NCBI RefSeq assembly: GCF_011392115.1
Contig: NZ_JAAJBT010000003.1
Span: 186,001-250,000, forward strand
DNA: 64,000 nt
DNA from: Flavobacterium difficile
GTDB taxonomy: Bacteria; Bacteroidota; Bacteroidia; Flavobacteriales; Flavobacteriaceae
Direction: 5' to 3'
Part shown: positions 8,687 through 16,453 of the stretch, piece by piece
Numbering within the stretch: position 1 is the first letter of the stretch
How the letters are laid out: each line of letters starts with the position of its first letter
Translations under genes and position numbers: made by a program
The notes under the pieces: generated by a model
The model's database searches: none
What the model was told of the DNA's origin: nothing
The model's input: the letters and a program-made list of their open reading frames with translations, nothing else

Positions 8687-9697
8687 TTAATTTTCTTTAA
8701 AAGCATCTAATGCTGGTGAAGGTTTTCCATCAGCTTGCCAAGCACTTAAACTATAGCCACTCCACGATTTTTCACCTTGTGGTTCCCAATACATTACGCC
8801 TAAACCTCTATTGTTAGGGACTTTTTTTACAGCTTCAATCGTAGCTTTTAGTAGTTCGTAGGTGTTTTGTACTTTATCATCTTCACCACCAACTTCCACA
8901 ATCATTACATCTTTATTATAGCGTTTTACCATATCATTTAGGTTGAATTCCAAATCGGTAATCGTTTCAGAATAGTCTTTTTTAATCCAAAATGGATAAT
9001 AAGACAATCCAATAATGTCGTATTTCACTTTTTGAGCCGTTGCATTATCAAAGAAATTTCTGAATTTGACGTTGTTATTTCCTTCATCCACATGCACAAT
9101 CACTTTTATTTTTTTATCAACCGCTTTTGTGGCCTCGTAGCCTTTGTTTAAAAGTTGCCCCAGTTGTACCCAATTATCAGTACTGCCTTCAGGCCAAAGC
9201 ATCCCGCCTGGAATTTCATTTCCAACCTGAACCCATTCCGGAGTTACACCAGCTGTTTTTAAGGCTGAAAGTACCTCAAAAGTATGGTTGTATACATCAT
9301 TTAATAATTCTGGAAACGAATGGTTTTCCCAAGCTTTTGGTTTATACTGTTTTGCAGGATCCGCCCAAGAATCAGAATAATGGAAATTAATCATAATTCG
9401 CATGCCCATTTTTTGAGCACGTAAAGCCATGGCTACAGTTTCTTCTTTGCTGCAATGTCCGCTTGCCTTGTCGTTATTCGGATTCACCCAAACTCTTAAT
9501 CGAATGGAATTCATGCCTCTGTCTTTTAACAATTGCAAGCATTCTTTTTCGGTGCCATCTTGGTCATAAAATTTATAACCTGTTGCTTCCATTTGTGGCA
9601 ACCAACCCACATCCGCTCCTTTAACAAAACTATTTTTGGAAGATGTACATGAAGCTAATAAAACGGAAATGGCTAGTATTTTGAAAATTTTCTTCAT
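8687..9697 (-). CDS. Arabinogalactan endo-beta-1,4-galactanase lipoprotein, GH53 (second copy)
   Basis: Start at ATG 9697 gives 336 residues and a clean lipoprotein signal ('AISVLLASC', lipid Cys about 17); a longer frame would overlap the preceding stop. The TIM barrel carries 'VQVGNEIPGGMLWPEG' with the acid/base Glu at about 161 and 'VMIVEVGGE' with the nucleophile Glu at about 268. GH53 enzymes cut internal beta-1,4 bonds of type I galactan. The lipid anchor puts it in the outer or inner membrane. It lies between another GH53 gene and the beta-galactosidase with 1-base gaps, so the three are co-transcribed. Confidence 0.9.
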   Translation of the reverse strand: MKKIFKILAISVLLASCTSSKNSFVKGADVGWLPQMEATGYKFYDQDGTEKECLQLLKDRGMNSIRLRVWVNPNNDKASGHCSKEETVAMALRAQKMGMRIMINFHYSDSWADPAKQYKPKAWENHSFPELLNDVYNHTFEVLSALKTAGVTPEWVQVGNEIPGGMLWPEGSTDNWVQLGQLLNKGYEATKAVDKKIKVIVHVDEGNNNVKFRNFFDNATAQKVKYDIIGLSYYPFWIKKDYSETITDLEFNLNDMVKRYNKDVMIVEVGGEDDKVQNTYELLKATIEAVKKVPNNRGLGVMYWEPQGEKSWSGYSLSAWQADGKPSPALDAFKEN

Positions 9698-9698
9698 T

Positions 9699-10793
9699 TT
9701 AATTTTGACTAAAAGCATCCATTACAGGAAGTGCATTATTGTTGAAATCCCATAAAGCTTGATTTTCCCATGAGGAACCATTGGAAGAGGTTGGGCCTCT
9801 AAAAGCGACCCATTCTGCTCCCCAATAACAAAACCCAATTCCTTGTGGTGCTTGTTTAACCAAATTTTTAATAGCTAAAAGAAAGTCTTTCTGACCTTGA
9901 TTTGAAGCTGCATACGTTGGAATAATTTGATTGTTTAGTCCGATAATATTGTTGGTATAATCGTTATATCCCAAAGTAAACGGATAAGCTGTTTCTGCAA
10001 TTAAGACTTTTTTGTTGTGTGTTTGTCCAAGTGAATTTATCGTTGCGCTTACGTCATTTAAATTTTTTCCATGCCAAATAGGATAGTACGATAAGCCAAT
10101 GTAATCGTAATCAATGCTTGTCATTTTATTGAAAAACCAAGTAGCGTCTGTTCCAATTCCTGCATGATGGAGCATTATTTTGGTGGTAGAAGATGCGTTT
10201 CTTACAGCCGTACTTGCTGCAGCTAATAATTGGATGCATTGCGATTCATTATTGATTAAATGACCTTGTGGCCAAAGTAATCCGCTATTGATTTCATTTC
10301 CAATTTGAATAATTTCAGGTTGAATTTCTGTCATTAACAACGTTGTGTAGTTACTCACAGCCGTTTTTAAAGCTGTAAAAGATAAACTTGTCCAATCTGA
10401 AGGCGTGGTTTGATGCGCAGGATCTGCCCAAGTATCCGAATAATGAACCGTTAACCAAACTTTCATACCAGCTTGTTTTACTCGTTGTGCGAATGCTTTT
10501 ACTTCGGCTAAACCAGAACTAGCTGTCGACGGATTTCTCCAAATTCTAATTCTAATTGTGTTGCAACCTGCGTTTTTTAGTGTGGTTAAGGCATTTTCTG
10601 CTACACCATTTTTCTTGTAAATCGTGCCTTCGCTTTCAATTAACGGTAAGTAAGACATATCTGCAGCACGAATGAAATTATCTGGTACTGGATTTGTTGG
10701 CGTTGGAGTAGGAGTTGCTTCAGGTTCATTGGATGAACATGAAAACAAAAATAATCCCGCTACTATCATGGCTAATCTGATAAGTGATTTCAT
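9699..10793 (-). CDS. Arabinogalactan endo-beta-1,4-galactanase lipoprotein, GH53 (first copy)
   Basis: The 364-residue product starts with a lipoprotein signal ending 'GLFLFSCSS' (lipid Cys about 19) and a Pro/Thr linker (about 24-37). The GH53 barrel has 'IQIGNEINSGLLWPQG' with acid/base Glu about 167 and 'VLIAETAYPF' with nucleophile Glu about 266. It should cut beta-1,4-galactan, a pectin side chain. By eye it differs clearly from the other GH53 copy, including residues around the nucleophile, so the pair is either an old duplication or separately acquired enzymes with different chain preferences. It follows galM by 3 bases. Confidence 0.9.
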   Translation of the reverse strand: MKSLIRLAMIVAGLFLFSCSSNEPEATPTPTPTNPVPDNFIRAADMSYLPLIESEGTIYKKNGVAENALTTLKNAGCNTIRIRIWRNPSTASSGLAEVKAFAQRVKQAGMKVWLTVHYSDTWADPAHQTTPSDWTSLSFTALKTAVSNYTTLLMTEIQPEIIQIGNEINSGLLWPQGHLINNESQCIQLLAAASTAVRNASSTTKIMLHHAGIGTDATWFFNKMTSIDYDYIGLSYYPIWHGKNLNDVSATINSLGQTHNKKVLIAETAYPFTLGYNDYTNNIIGLNNQIIPTYAASNQGQKDFLLAIKNLVKQAPQGIGFCYWGAEWVAFRGPTSSNGSSWENQALWDFNNNALPVMDAFSQN

Positions 10794-10796
10794 AAG

Positions 10797-11828
10797 TTAT
10801 ATATTTTCAAATTTAAAACTAGTTTTTTGATTGTAGGTTTCGTTTTTTCTTAAAATTGCGTTGGGAAAATGACTGTGATTAGGCGCATCTGGGAAATTTT
10901 GCGTTTCGAAACAAATGCCACTTAATCGATGATAATTTGTTTTGTTTTTTCCTTGTATTAGATCAGAACAATTGCCACCCACATAAACATGTACAGAAGG
11001 TTGATTGGTAAATACCTGCATTTGTATCTTGTTTTTTGTACTTTTCAAAGTGGCTACTGCTTTGGAATGGTCTTGAATTACGAAAGAATTATCTATTTTT
11101 TCTGGACATTTTTTGAAAGTCGTAAAATCGAAAGGCAAATTAGCCACATTTAAAAAATAACCAGTTGGGACATTATTTCCATCTGTATCTAAGAGTTTGG
11201 TACTAACCACTTGTAACTCCTGATTTTGAATAGAACTTTCATGACCCTCTAAATTGAAATAACTGTGTTGAGTTAAATTGATAATTGTATCTTTTGTGGT
11301 TTTTGCGGAATAAGTGATTTCTAATTCATTTTCTTCAGTTAGCGTATAAGTTACTTGAACGGTTACTTCACCAGGAAAATTTTCTTCTAAATCTTTGGAA
11401 ATATATTCTAATATAATGCTGTTTTCTGAAAGCGAAATCACTTTCCAAAAATTATTGCTAAAATTAGAAATGCCGCCGTGCAAGTGTTGTTCGCCAAGGT
11501 TTTTATGCAACTGATGCACTTCATTATTTAATTTGAAAGTTCCATTTTTAATTCTACCCGCATATCTTCCTACAACGGCACCCATGAAAGGAGCTCCTGG
11601 AATATTGAATGAATTCATATAATCTGAAACCGAATCAAATCCTAAAACTACATCTGCAAATTCATTGTTTTCTATTGGAATTTTTATGGCGTTGATAGTT
11701 GCGCCAAAATCAATTATATTGACTTCCATTTTATTTTTGTTTTGCAACGTATAAGCAAAAGACTCTCTACCTTCAGGAGTGAATCCGAATGAAGTAATTT
11801 TAGCGGTATCTTTTTGGATATTTGACAA
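10797..11828 (-). CDS. galM: Aldose 1-epimerase (mutarotase)
   Basis: The 343-residue protein has galactose mutarotase features: 'VVGRYAGRIKNGTF' (about 73-86), a catalytic His in 'LTQHSYFNLEGH' (about 186-197), and a C-terminal 'GICFETQNFPDAPNH' carrying the catalytic Glu. It converts beta- to alpha-galactose for GalK. It has no signal peptide and is cytoplasmic. It is the first gene of the operon and faces the GntR-type regulator across 113 bases carrying three ACCAGT repeats. Confidence 0.94.
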   Translation of the reverse strand: MSNIQKDTAKITSFGFTPEGRESFAYTLQNKNKMEVNIIDFGATINAIKIPIENNEFADVVLGFDSVSDYMNSFNIPGAPFMGAVVGRYAGRIKNGTFKLNNEVHQLHKNLGEQHLHGGISNFSNNFWKVISLSENSIILEYISKDLEENFPGEVTVQVTYTLTEENELEITYSAKTTKDTIINLTQHSYFNLEGHESSIQNQELQVVSTKLLDTDGNNVPTGYFLNVANLPFDFTTFKKCPEKIDNSFVIQDHSKAVATLKSTKNKIQMQVFTNQPSVHVYVGGNCSDLIQGKNKTNYHRLSGICFETQNFPDAPNHSHFPNAILRKNETYNQKTSFKFENI

Positions 11829-11856
11829 TTTTTATCGTAGATTTTTGATTATAATT

Positions 11857-11864
11857 CAAATTTA
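11857..11864 (-). promoter_or_regulatory. Candidate -7 promoter element for the galactan operon
   Basis: On the minus strand the octamer TAAATTTG fits the Bacteroidota -7 consensus TAnnTTTG and lies about 28 bases upstream of galM. No TTTG is found at the ideal upstream spacing, so this is a candidate only. Confidence 0.35.
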
Positions 11865-11887
11865 TATTTTTTTCTGTACAAAATCAT

Positions 11888-11925
11888 ACCAGTACCCACC
11901 AGTTTGTTATATATTTACTACCAGT
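11888..11925. promoter_or_regulatory. Candidate operator: three ACCAGT repeats
   Basis: ACCAGT occurs at 11888, 11898 and 11920, so the starts are 10 and 22 bases apart, on one face of the helix. The array sits between the divergent galM and GntR-type regulator genes and is the obvious candidate site for that regulator. A single further ACCAGT, on the minus strand, is in the gap before galK (6187-6192). Confidence 0.5.
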
Positions 11926-11941
11926 TTAAATTCAAAATTTT

Positions 11942-12934
11942 ATGATTTCTATTGATAATCAGTCTTCTGTGCCGAAATATAAACAATTGATAACAGCTAT
12001 TGAAAAAGCAATTGTTGAAAATAAATTGGTAAAAAACGAAAAATTGCCTTCCATCAATAGGATTTGCATGCGCCATCAGTTGTCGAGAGATACAGTAATG
12101 TTGGCGTATAATGAATTGAAGAAAAGAGGTGTTATATATGCTATTTTAGGTAAAGGTTATTTTGTAAAAAGTATTGCTTTTAATTATGAACAACGCATAT
12201 TCTTGTTGTTTGATGAACTGAATTCATTTAAAGAAGATATTTTAAATTCGTTTTTAGAAACTATAAAAGATAAAGCACATGTTGATATTTTCTTTCATCA
12301 TTTCAACAGAGAAATGTTTACAAAGTTAATAGATGACAGTTTGGGAAATTATTCTAAATACATAGTTATGCCTTCTAATTTAGAGAAAACTACGGAAACA
12401 ATTTCTAAATTACCAACGCAAGAAACCTATATTTTAGATCAAACTCGAGAGGATTTAAAAAAATATCCTGCTGTCTATCAGAATTTTATTAAAGACATGT
12501 TTTCGGCATTAGAAAAAGGTTTAGATCGGTTAAAAAAGTACCAAAAACTGTTTTTAATTTTCCCAGGAAAAAAAGAACCCATTGGAATGGTAATCGGATT
12601 TGAAAATTTTTGTAAAACGTATCATTTCGAATTTGAAATAAATTCCGAATTTGATACGAATACTTTTCAAAAAGGGAATGTTTATGTTTTGCCAAATGAT
12701 AGAGATTTAGTTCAGATTATTGAAAGTGCTTCTGATTTTCAGTTTCATATTGGAAAAGACATTGGGCTAATTTCTTATAATGATACCCCATTAAAAAAAG
12801 TTGTCGCCAACGGAATTACAACCATTTCTACTGATTTTAGTGAAATGGGACAACTTTTGGCACAGATGATTTTGACAAATTCTAAAGAAAACATCGAAAA
12901 TAAAAGTCAATTAATTTTGAGAAATTCTTTGTAA
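11942..12934 (+). CDS. GntR-family transcriptional regulator with sugar-binding-like domain
   Basis: Residues 1-70 form a GntR-type winged helix ('IDNQSSVPKYKQLITAIEKAI', 'LPSINRICMRHQLSRDTVM', 'GVIYAILGKGYFV'). The rest (about 85-330) resembles a LacI/periplasmic-binding-type effector domain, as in Bacteroidota carbohydrate regulators that pair a GntR head with a sugar-binding tail. It is divergent from the galactan operon and probably controls it in response to galactose or an oligosaccharide. Whether it represses or activates cannot be told from sequence. Confidence 0.85.
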   Translation: MISIDNQSSVPKYKQLITAIEKAIVENKLVKNEKLPSINRICMRHQLSRDTVMLAYNELKKRGVIYAILGKGYFVKSIAFNYEQRIFLLFDELNSFKEDILNSFLETIKDKAHVDIFFHHFNREMFTKLIDDSLGNYSKYIVMPSNLEKTTETISKLPTQETYILDQTREDLKKYPAVYQNFIKDMFSALEKGLDRLKKYQKLFLIFPGKKEPIGMVIGFENFCKTYHFEFEINSEFDTNTFQKGNVYVLPNDRDLVQIIESASDFQFHIGKDIGLISYNDTPLKKVVANGITTISTDFSEMGQLLAQMILTNSKENIENKSQLILRNSL

Positions 12935-12953
12935 AGAGTTTCTTTGTGAATCA

Positions 12954-13802
12954 ATGAACTTTATGCCTGAAAGAGAATATACTTTTGCTGAATTTTTTGC
13001 TATGTTTATTTTGGTTTTTCCAATAGTCATAGCTTATTGTTATTTTATTTTTTATGTTGTTGAAATCATTTATCAACGAAATTTTAAAAAACCATTAGTT
13101 GTTTTCAATCATTTTTTCAATAAAAAATTATCGGAATCTGATAAAAGTATTTTACGTGAAAACAATCATTTTTATCAAAAGTTAAAACCAAAATATAAAA
13201 GTTATTTTGAACATCGTGTAGCTGTTTTTATAGGGAAAACAGAATTTTCTACTCGTGATATTCCTTTAAGTTCGGAAATAAAATTATCGATTGCAGCGGT
13301 TTATATTCAGTTGACTTTTGGAATGAAAAACTATTTAAATACACTCATTCAACGAATTATTATTTATCCTGATATTTATTTATCAACACACACAAATGAA
13401 TATTATAAAGGAGAATTTAATCCGAAAATGAAAACAATTGTTTTTTCTTGGTCTGATTTTAAAAGTGGAATCGACATTAAAAATGACAATTTAAATTTAG
13501 GATTACATGAATTTACCCATGCTTTGCATTTTCAAACTTTAAAGAGCAATAAATCTGCTCATGTATTATTTAGAGAATCTTTACAAAATTTATTTTCTTC
13601 ATTTTCTAATGTAGACTTAAGGAATGAGGTGTTAAATTCTGGTTACTTAAGAACCTATGCTTTTGAAAATCAATATGAATTCGTTGCGGTTTTATTGGAA
13701 CATTTTTTCGAATCTCCTGAAGAATTAAAACAAAAATTTCCTTCAATTTATAAAAAAGTGAAGGAAATGTTGAATTATAATGAAGCGATTTTTATTGCGT
13801 AA
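12954..13802 (+). CDS. MtfA-like zinc-dependent membrane peptidase
   Basis: The 282-residue protein has one N-terminal membrane helix (about 12-36) and a soluble part with a gluzincin-type 'LHEFTHALHF' (HExxH at 185-189). The preceding strand 'KTIVFSWSDF' and the later Glu in 'YEFVAVLLEHFFESP' fit the MtfA/M90 family. In E. coli, MtfA binds the Mlc repressor and links to sugar uptake control. Here the substrate is unknown. It starts 19 bases after the GntR gene and its end overlaps the convergent rpe by 11 bases. Confidence 0.75.
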   Translation: MNFMPEREYTFAEFFAMFILVFPIVIAYCYFIFYVVEIIYQRNFKKPLVVFNHFFNKKLSESDKSILRENNHFYQKLKPKYKSYFEHRVAVFIGKTEFSTRDIPLSSEIKLSIAAVYIQLTFGMKNYLNTLIQRIIIYPDIYLSTHTNEYYKGEFNPKMKTIVFSWSDFKSGIDIKNDNLNLGLHEFTHALHFQTLKSNKSAHVLFRESLQNLFSSFSNVDLRNEVLNSGYLRTYAFENQYEFVAVLLEHFFESPEELKQKFPSIYKKVKEMLNYNEAIFIA

Positions 13803-14454
13803 TCTTTTTTAAATCTGAAATAGTTGCAGTTGGGTTTTCTGCTCCAAAAACATAGCTTCCTGCAACTAATACATCGGCGCCAGCATCTGCTAACTGTTTG
13901 GCATTTTTATTGGTAACACCGCCATCAATTTCAATCAAAGTGTTTGATTTGCATCTTTGGATCATTTCTTTCAATTGAAAAACTTTGTCGTACGTTTTTT
14001 CAATAAAACTTTGTCCACCAAAACCTGGATTCACACTCATGATACAAACTAAGTCGATATCTTGAATGATGTCTTCTAAAACTCTAACATTGGTATGTGG
14101 ATTGATTGCTACACCTGCTTTCATGCCTTCAGCTTTGATCGCTTGTAATGTTCTGTGTAAATGGTTGCAAGCTTCATAATGCACGGTTAAAATATTTGCC
14201 CCTAATTGTGCGAAAGTTGAAATGTATCTGTCAGGATCCACAATCATTAAATGTACGTCGATTGTTTTAGTGGCATGTTTTGATATAGCTTGTAAAACAG
14301 GCATTCCAAATGAAATATTAGGAACAAAAACGCCATCCATAATATCAATATGAAACCAATCGGCTTCACTGTTGTTAATCATTTCGATGTCGCGTTGTAA
14401 GTTGGCAAAATCAGCAGCTAAAACTGATGGAGCAATAAGTGTGTTTTTAGTCAT
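13792..14454 (-). CDS. rpe: Ribulose-phosphate 3-epimerase
   Basis: The 220-residue TIM barrel interconverts ribulose-5-phosphate and xylulose-5-phosphate in the pentose phosphate pathway. Metal and catalytic residues are recognisable: 'IAPSVLAADFANL' (start), 'WFHIDIMDGVFVPN' (His and Asp, about 37-50), 'DVHLMIVDPD', 'MSVNPGFGGQSF' (about 139-150) and 'LIEIDGGVT' (Asp, about 173-181). Length is typical. It is cytoplasmic, and its 3' end overlaps the convergent peptidase gene. Confidence 0.96.
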   Translation of the reverse strand: MTKNTLIAPSVLAADFANLQRDIEMINNSEADWFHIDIMDGVFVPNISFGMPVLQAISKHATKTIDVHLMIVDPDRYISTFAQLGANILTVHYEACNHLHRTLQAIKAEGMKAGVAINPHTNVRVLEDIIQDIDLVCIMSVNPGFGGQSFIEKTYDKVFQLKEMIQRCKSNTLIEIDGGVTNKNAKQLADAGADVLVAGSYVFGAENPTATISDLKKITQ

Positions 14455-14733
14455 GTTGTTATATTGTAGTTATGTTGTTGGGCAAAGGTAAAATTTAACC
14501 GCAAAGTTCGCAAGGTTTTTCGCAAAGTTCGCAAAGTAATTTATTGTAATAAACTCCCCTTTTGGGTTGGGGGCTTAAAAACAAAACTCCGGTAATCAGC
14601 CGGAGTTTCAATCATCAATCAAAAAACGAACCGATTGCTCGGTTGTTCATCGTAAAATTCCAAATTCCAAATTCCAATATTGACGGATAAAGTCTAAATT
14701 GAGATTTGGAATTTTTTTATTGGAATTTAAAAC
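14455..14733. other. Intergenic region between rpoD and rpe
   Basis: No gene is seen. It holds the rpoD terminator (14584-14608), short direct repeats of 'cgcaaagttcgcaa' near 14500-14535, and a run of 'aattccaaattcca' near 14657-14682 whose inverse recurs near 14704-14727. Confidence 0.6.
14576..14608 (-). terminator. Terminator downstream of rpoD
   Basis: A perfect 9-bp stem aaactccgg/ccggagttt (14584-14592 and 14600-14608) is followed on the minus strand by gttttgttttt. It lies about 125 bases past the rpoD stop. Confidence 0.7.
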
Positions 14734-15597
14734 TTATCCTAAGTAAGTTTTTAATATTTTACTTCTAGAAGTGTGTTTCAATCTTCTAATGGCTTTTTCT
14801 TTAATTTGACGCACACGCTCACGAGTTAAATCGAAAGTTTCTCCAATTTCTTCTAATGTCATTGGGTGTTGGTCGCTTAATCCGAAGTATAAACGCACTA
14901 CATCTGCTTCTCTTGGAGTTAATGTTTCTAACGCTCTTTCAATTTCTGTTTGTAGTGATTCGTGGATTAATTCTCTGTCTGGATTTGGAGATTCACCTGA
15001 ACGCAATACATCGTATAAGTTAGAATCTTCACCTTCTACTAAAGGCGCATCCATTGATAAGTGACGACCAGAGTTTTTCATAGACTCTTTTACATCATTT
15101 ACCGTCATGTCTAGTTCTTTGGCAATTTCCTCAGCACTTGGTGGACGTTCGTTAGATTGCTCTAATAAAGCGTACATCTTGTTGATTTTATTGATAGAGC
15201 CAATTTTGTTTAAAGGTAAACGTACAATACGAGATTGTTCCGCTAATGCTTGAAGAATCGATTGACGAATCCACCAAACCGCGTAAGAAATGAATTTGAA
15301 ACCACGTGTTTCATCAAAACGTTGTGCCGCTTTAATCAAACCTAAATTTCCTTCATTAATTAAATCGGGTAAAGTTAAACCTTGGTTTTGATATTGTTTC
15401 GCTACCGAAACTACGAAACGTAAATTCGCTTTGGTTAATTTTTCTAAGGCACGTTGGTCTCCGGCTTTAATTCGTTGTGCTAATTCAACTTCTTCATCGG
15501 CAGTAATTAAATCTACTTTACCAATTTCTTGTAAATATTTGTCTAGGGATGCAGTTTCACGGTTAGTAACCTGCTTGGTGATTTTAAGTTGTCTCAT
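14734..15597 (-). CDS. rpoD: Primary sigma factor RpoD (sigma-70 family)
   Basis: The 287-residue protein is the compact Bacteroidota form of the housekeeping sigma factor. It starts with region 1.2 ('[20 protein letters not shown]'), then region 2 ('[16 protein letters not shown]', '[18 protein letters not shown]', '[13 protein letters not shown]'), region 3 ('[19 protein letters not shown]') and region 4 with the -35-binding helix-turn-helix ('[20 protein letters not shown]', about 246-265). The long N-terminal region 1.1 of E. coli RpoD is absent, as is usual in this phylum. It directs RNA polymerase to TTTG/TAnnTTTG promoters. Confidence 0.97.
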   Translation of the reverse strand: MRQLKITKQVTNRETASLDKYLQEIGKVDLITADEEVELAQRIKAGDQRALEKLTKANLRFVVSVAKQYQNQGLTLPDLINEGNLGLIKAAQRFDETRGFKFISYAVWWIRQSILQALAEQSRIVRLPLNKIGSINKINKMYALLEQSNERPPSAEEIAKELDMTVNDVKESMKNSGRHLSMDAPLVEGEDSNLYDVLRSGESPNPDRELIHESLQTEIERALETLTPREADVVRLYFGLSDQHPMTLEEIGETFDLTRERVRQIKEKAIRRLKHTSRSKILKTYLG

Positions 15598-15936
15598 GGG
15601 GTTTTCTCCTGACTTTAAAAGTTCTATTAGTTATACGTAACATGTTTCAAAAAAGTTACAAAACTTTCAAAAAAAATCTATGATGTTCTTACATAGCAGG
15701 TGTTGTTCTATTTTAAGATTGCAAAAAAAAAGAATATTTATATGTTTTTAATTACAATTTATTACCAATAAAACCTTAGTTCATACATTAAAAAACCCAT
15801 TTCGTCACAATATTTAAATTTCGTTTTTCAATTCCTATTAATTTCACATCAGAATTAATTACTACAATTCTTTATTCAAATTAAGGCGGAACCGAAAAGC
15901 CAATAGAGTAGGAAAAAAAACTAAAAACTAAAAATT
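15598..15936. other. Divergent intergenic region between rpoD and the DUF1842-like gene
   Basis: No ORF of note in 339 AT-rich bases. It must contain both divergent promoters. TTCGTCACAA occurs at 15802-15811, followed 19 bases later by TTCGTTTTTC, and the same 10-mer occurs next to the LytTR regulator at 43147. A purine-rich stretch lies just before the start at 15937. Confidence 0.5.
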
Positions 15937-16317
15937 ATGTCAACACAATCTAATTTAGCAGGTGCTTATTTAGCAAAAGGAACAATCGGAAATGTAGGAA
16001 TGCCTGGTGCGCAAATTGTACATTTTTCATTAGTTGTAGTGCCTTCTCAAAACTCAGTGAATGGAGCAGTACAAATTACACAAGCTACTCAGAATGGTAA
16101 TTATCAAGGACAAGTTTCTGGTAAAATTTTCGCAACTGGTTTTGGTACAACTACCCAAGTTGTCTCGTTAAGAGGAAATGTTCATTCAGATAGAGTTACT
16201 CCAATTGAAATTCCATTTGAGGCACATTTAGCACTTGACGGGTCATGGAATGGAACTGGAGGATTTGCTTACGCGAATACACATGTTGAAAATGTTCCAG
16301 TAGTAGCAGAAAAGTAA
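15937..16317 (+). CDS. DUF1842-like protein
   Basis: The 126-residue protein has no signal peptide or membrane helix. Its sequence alternates polar and apolar residues with many Gly, Thr and Val, consistent with a small beta-sandwich. 'GAYLAKGTIGNVGMPGAQIVHFSL' in its first third and 'FEAHLALDGSWNGTGGFAY' near its end look like the DUF1842 family as I remember it; no function is known for that family. It lies 136 bases upstream of a mono-haem lipoprotein gene in the same direction. It could bind a ligand or act as an extracellular-type module. Confidence 0.5.
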   Translation: MSTQSNLAGAYLAKGTIGNVGMPGAQIVHFSLVVVPSQNSVNGAVQITQATQNGNYQGQVSGKIFATGFGTTTQVVSLRGNVHSDRVTPIEIPFEAHLALDGSWNGTGGFAYANTHVENVPVVAEK

Positions 16318-16453
16318 AATAGTTCATCCAAAAGTTAATTATAAAGGTCAATATCTAATTGCTTTTGGTTATGAAAAGCTAGTTAAAGGGGTTGTTTTTT
16401 CAGACACCTCTTTAATAGTTCTACTGATATCTTGATAATTTAATATTTGAAAT

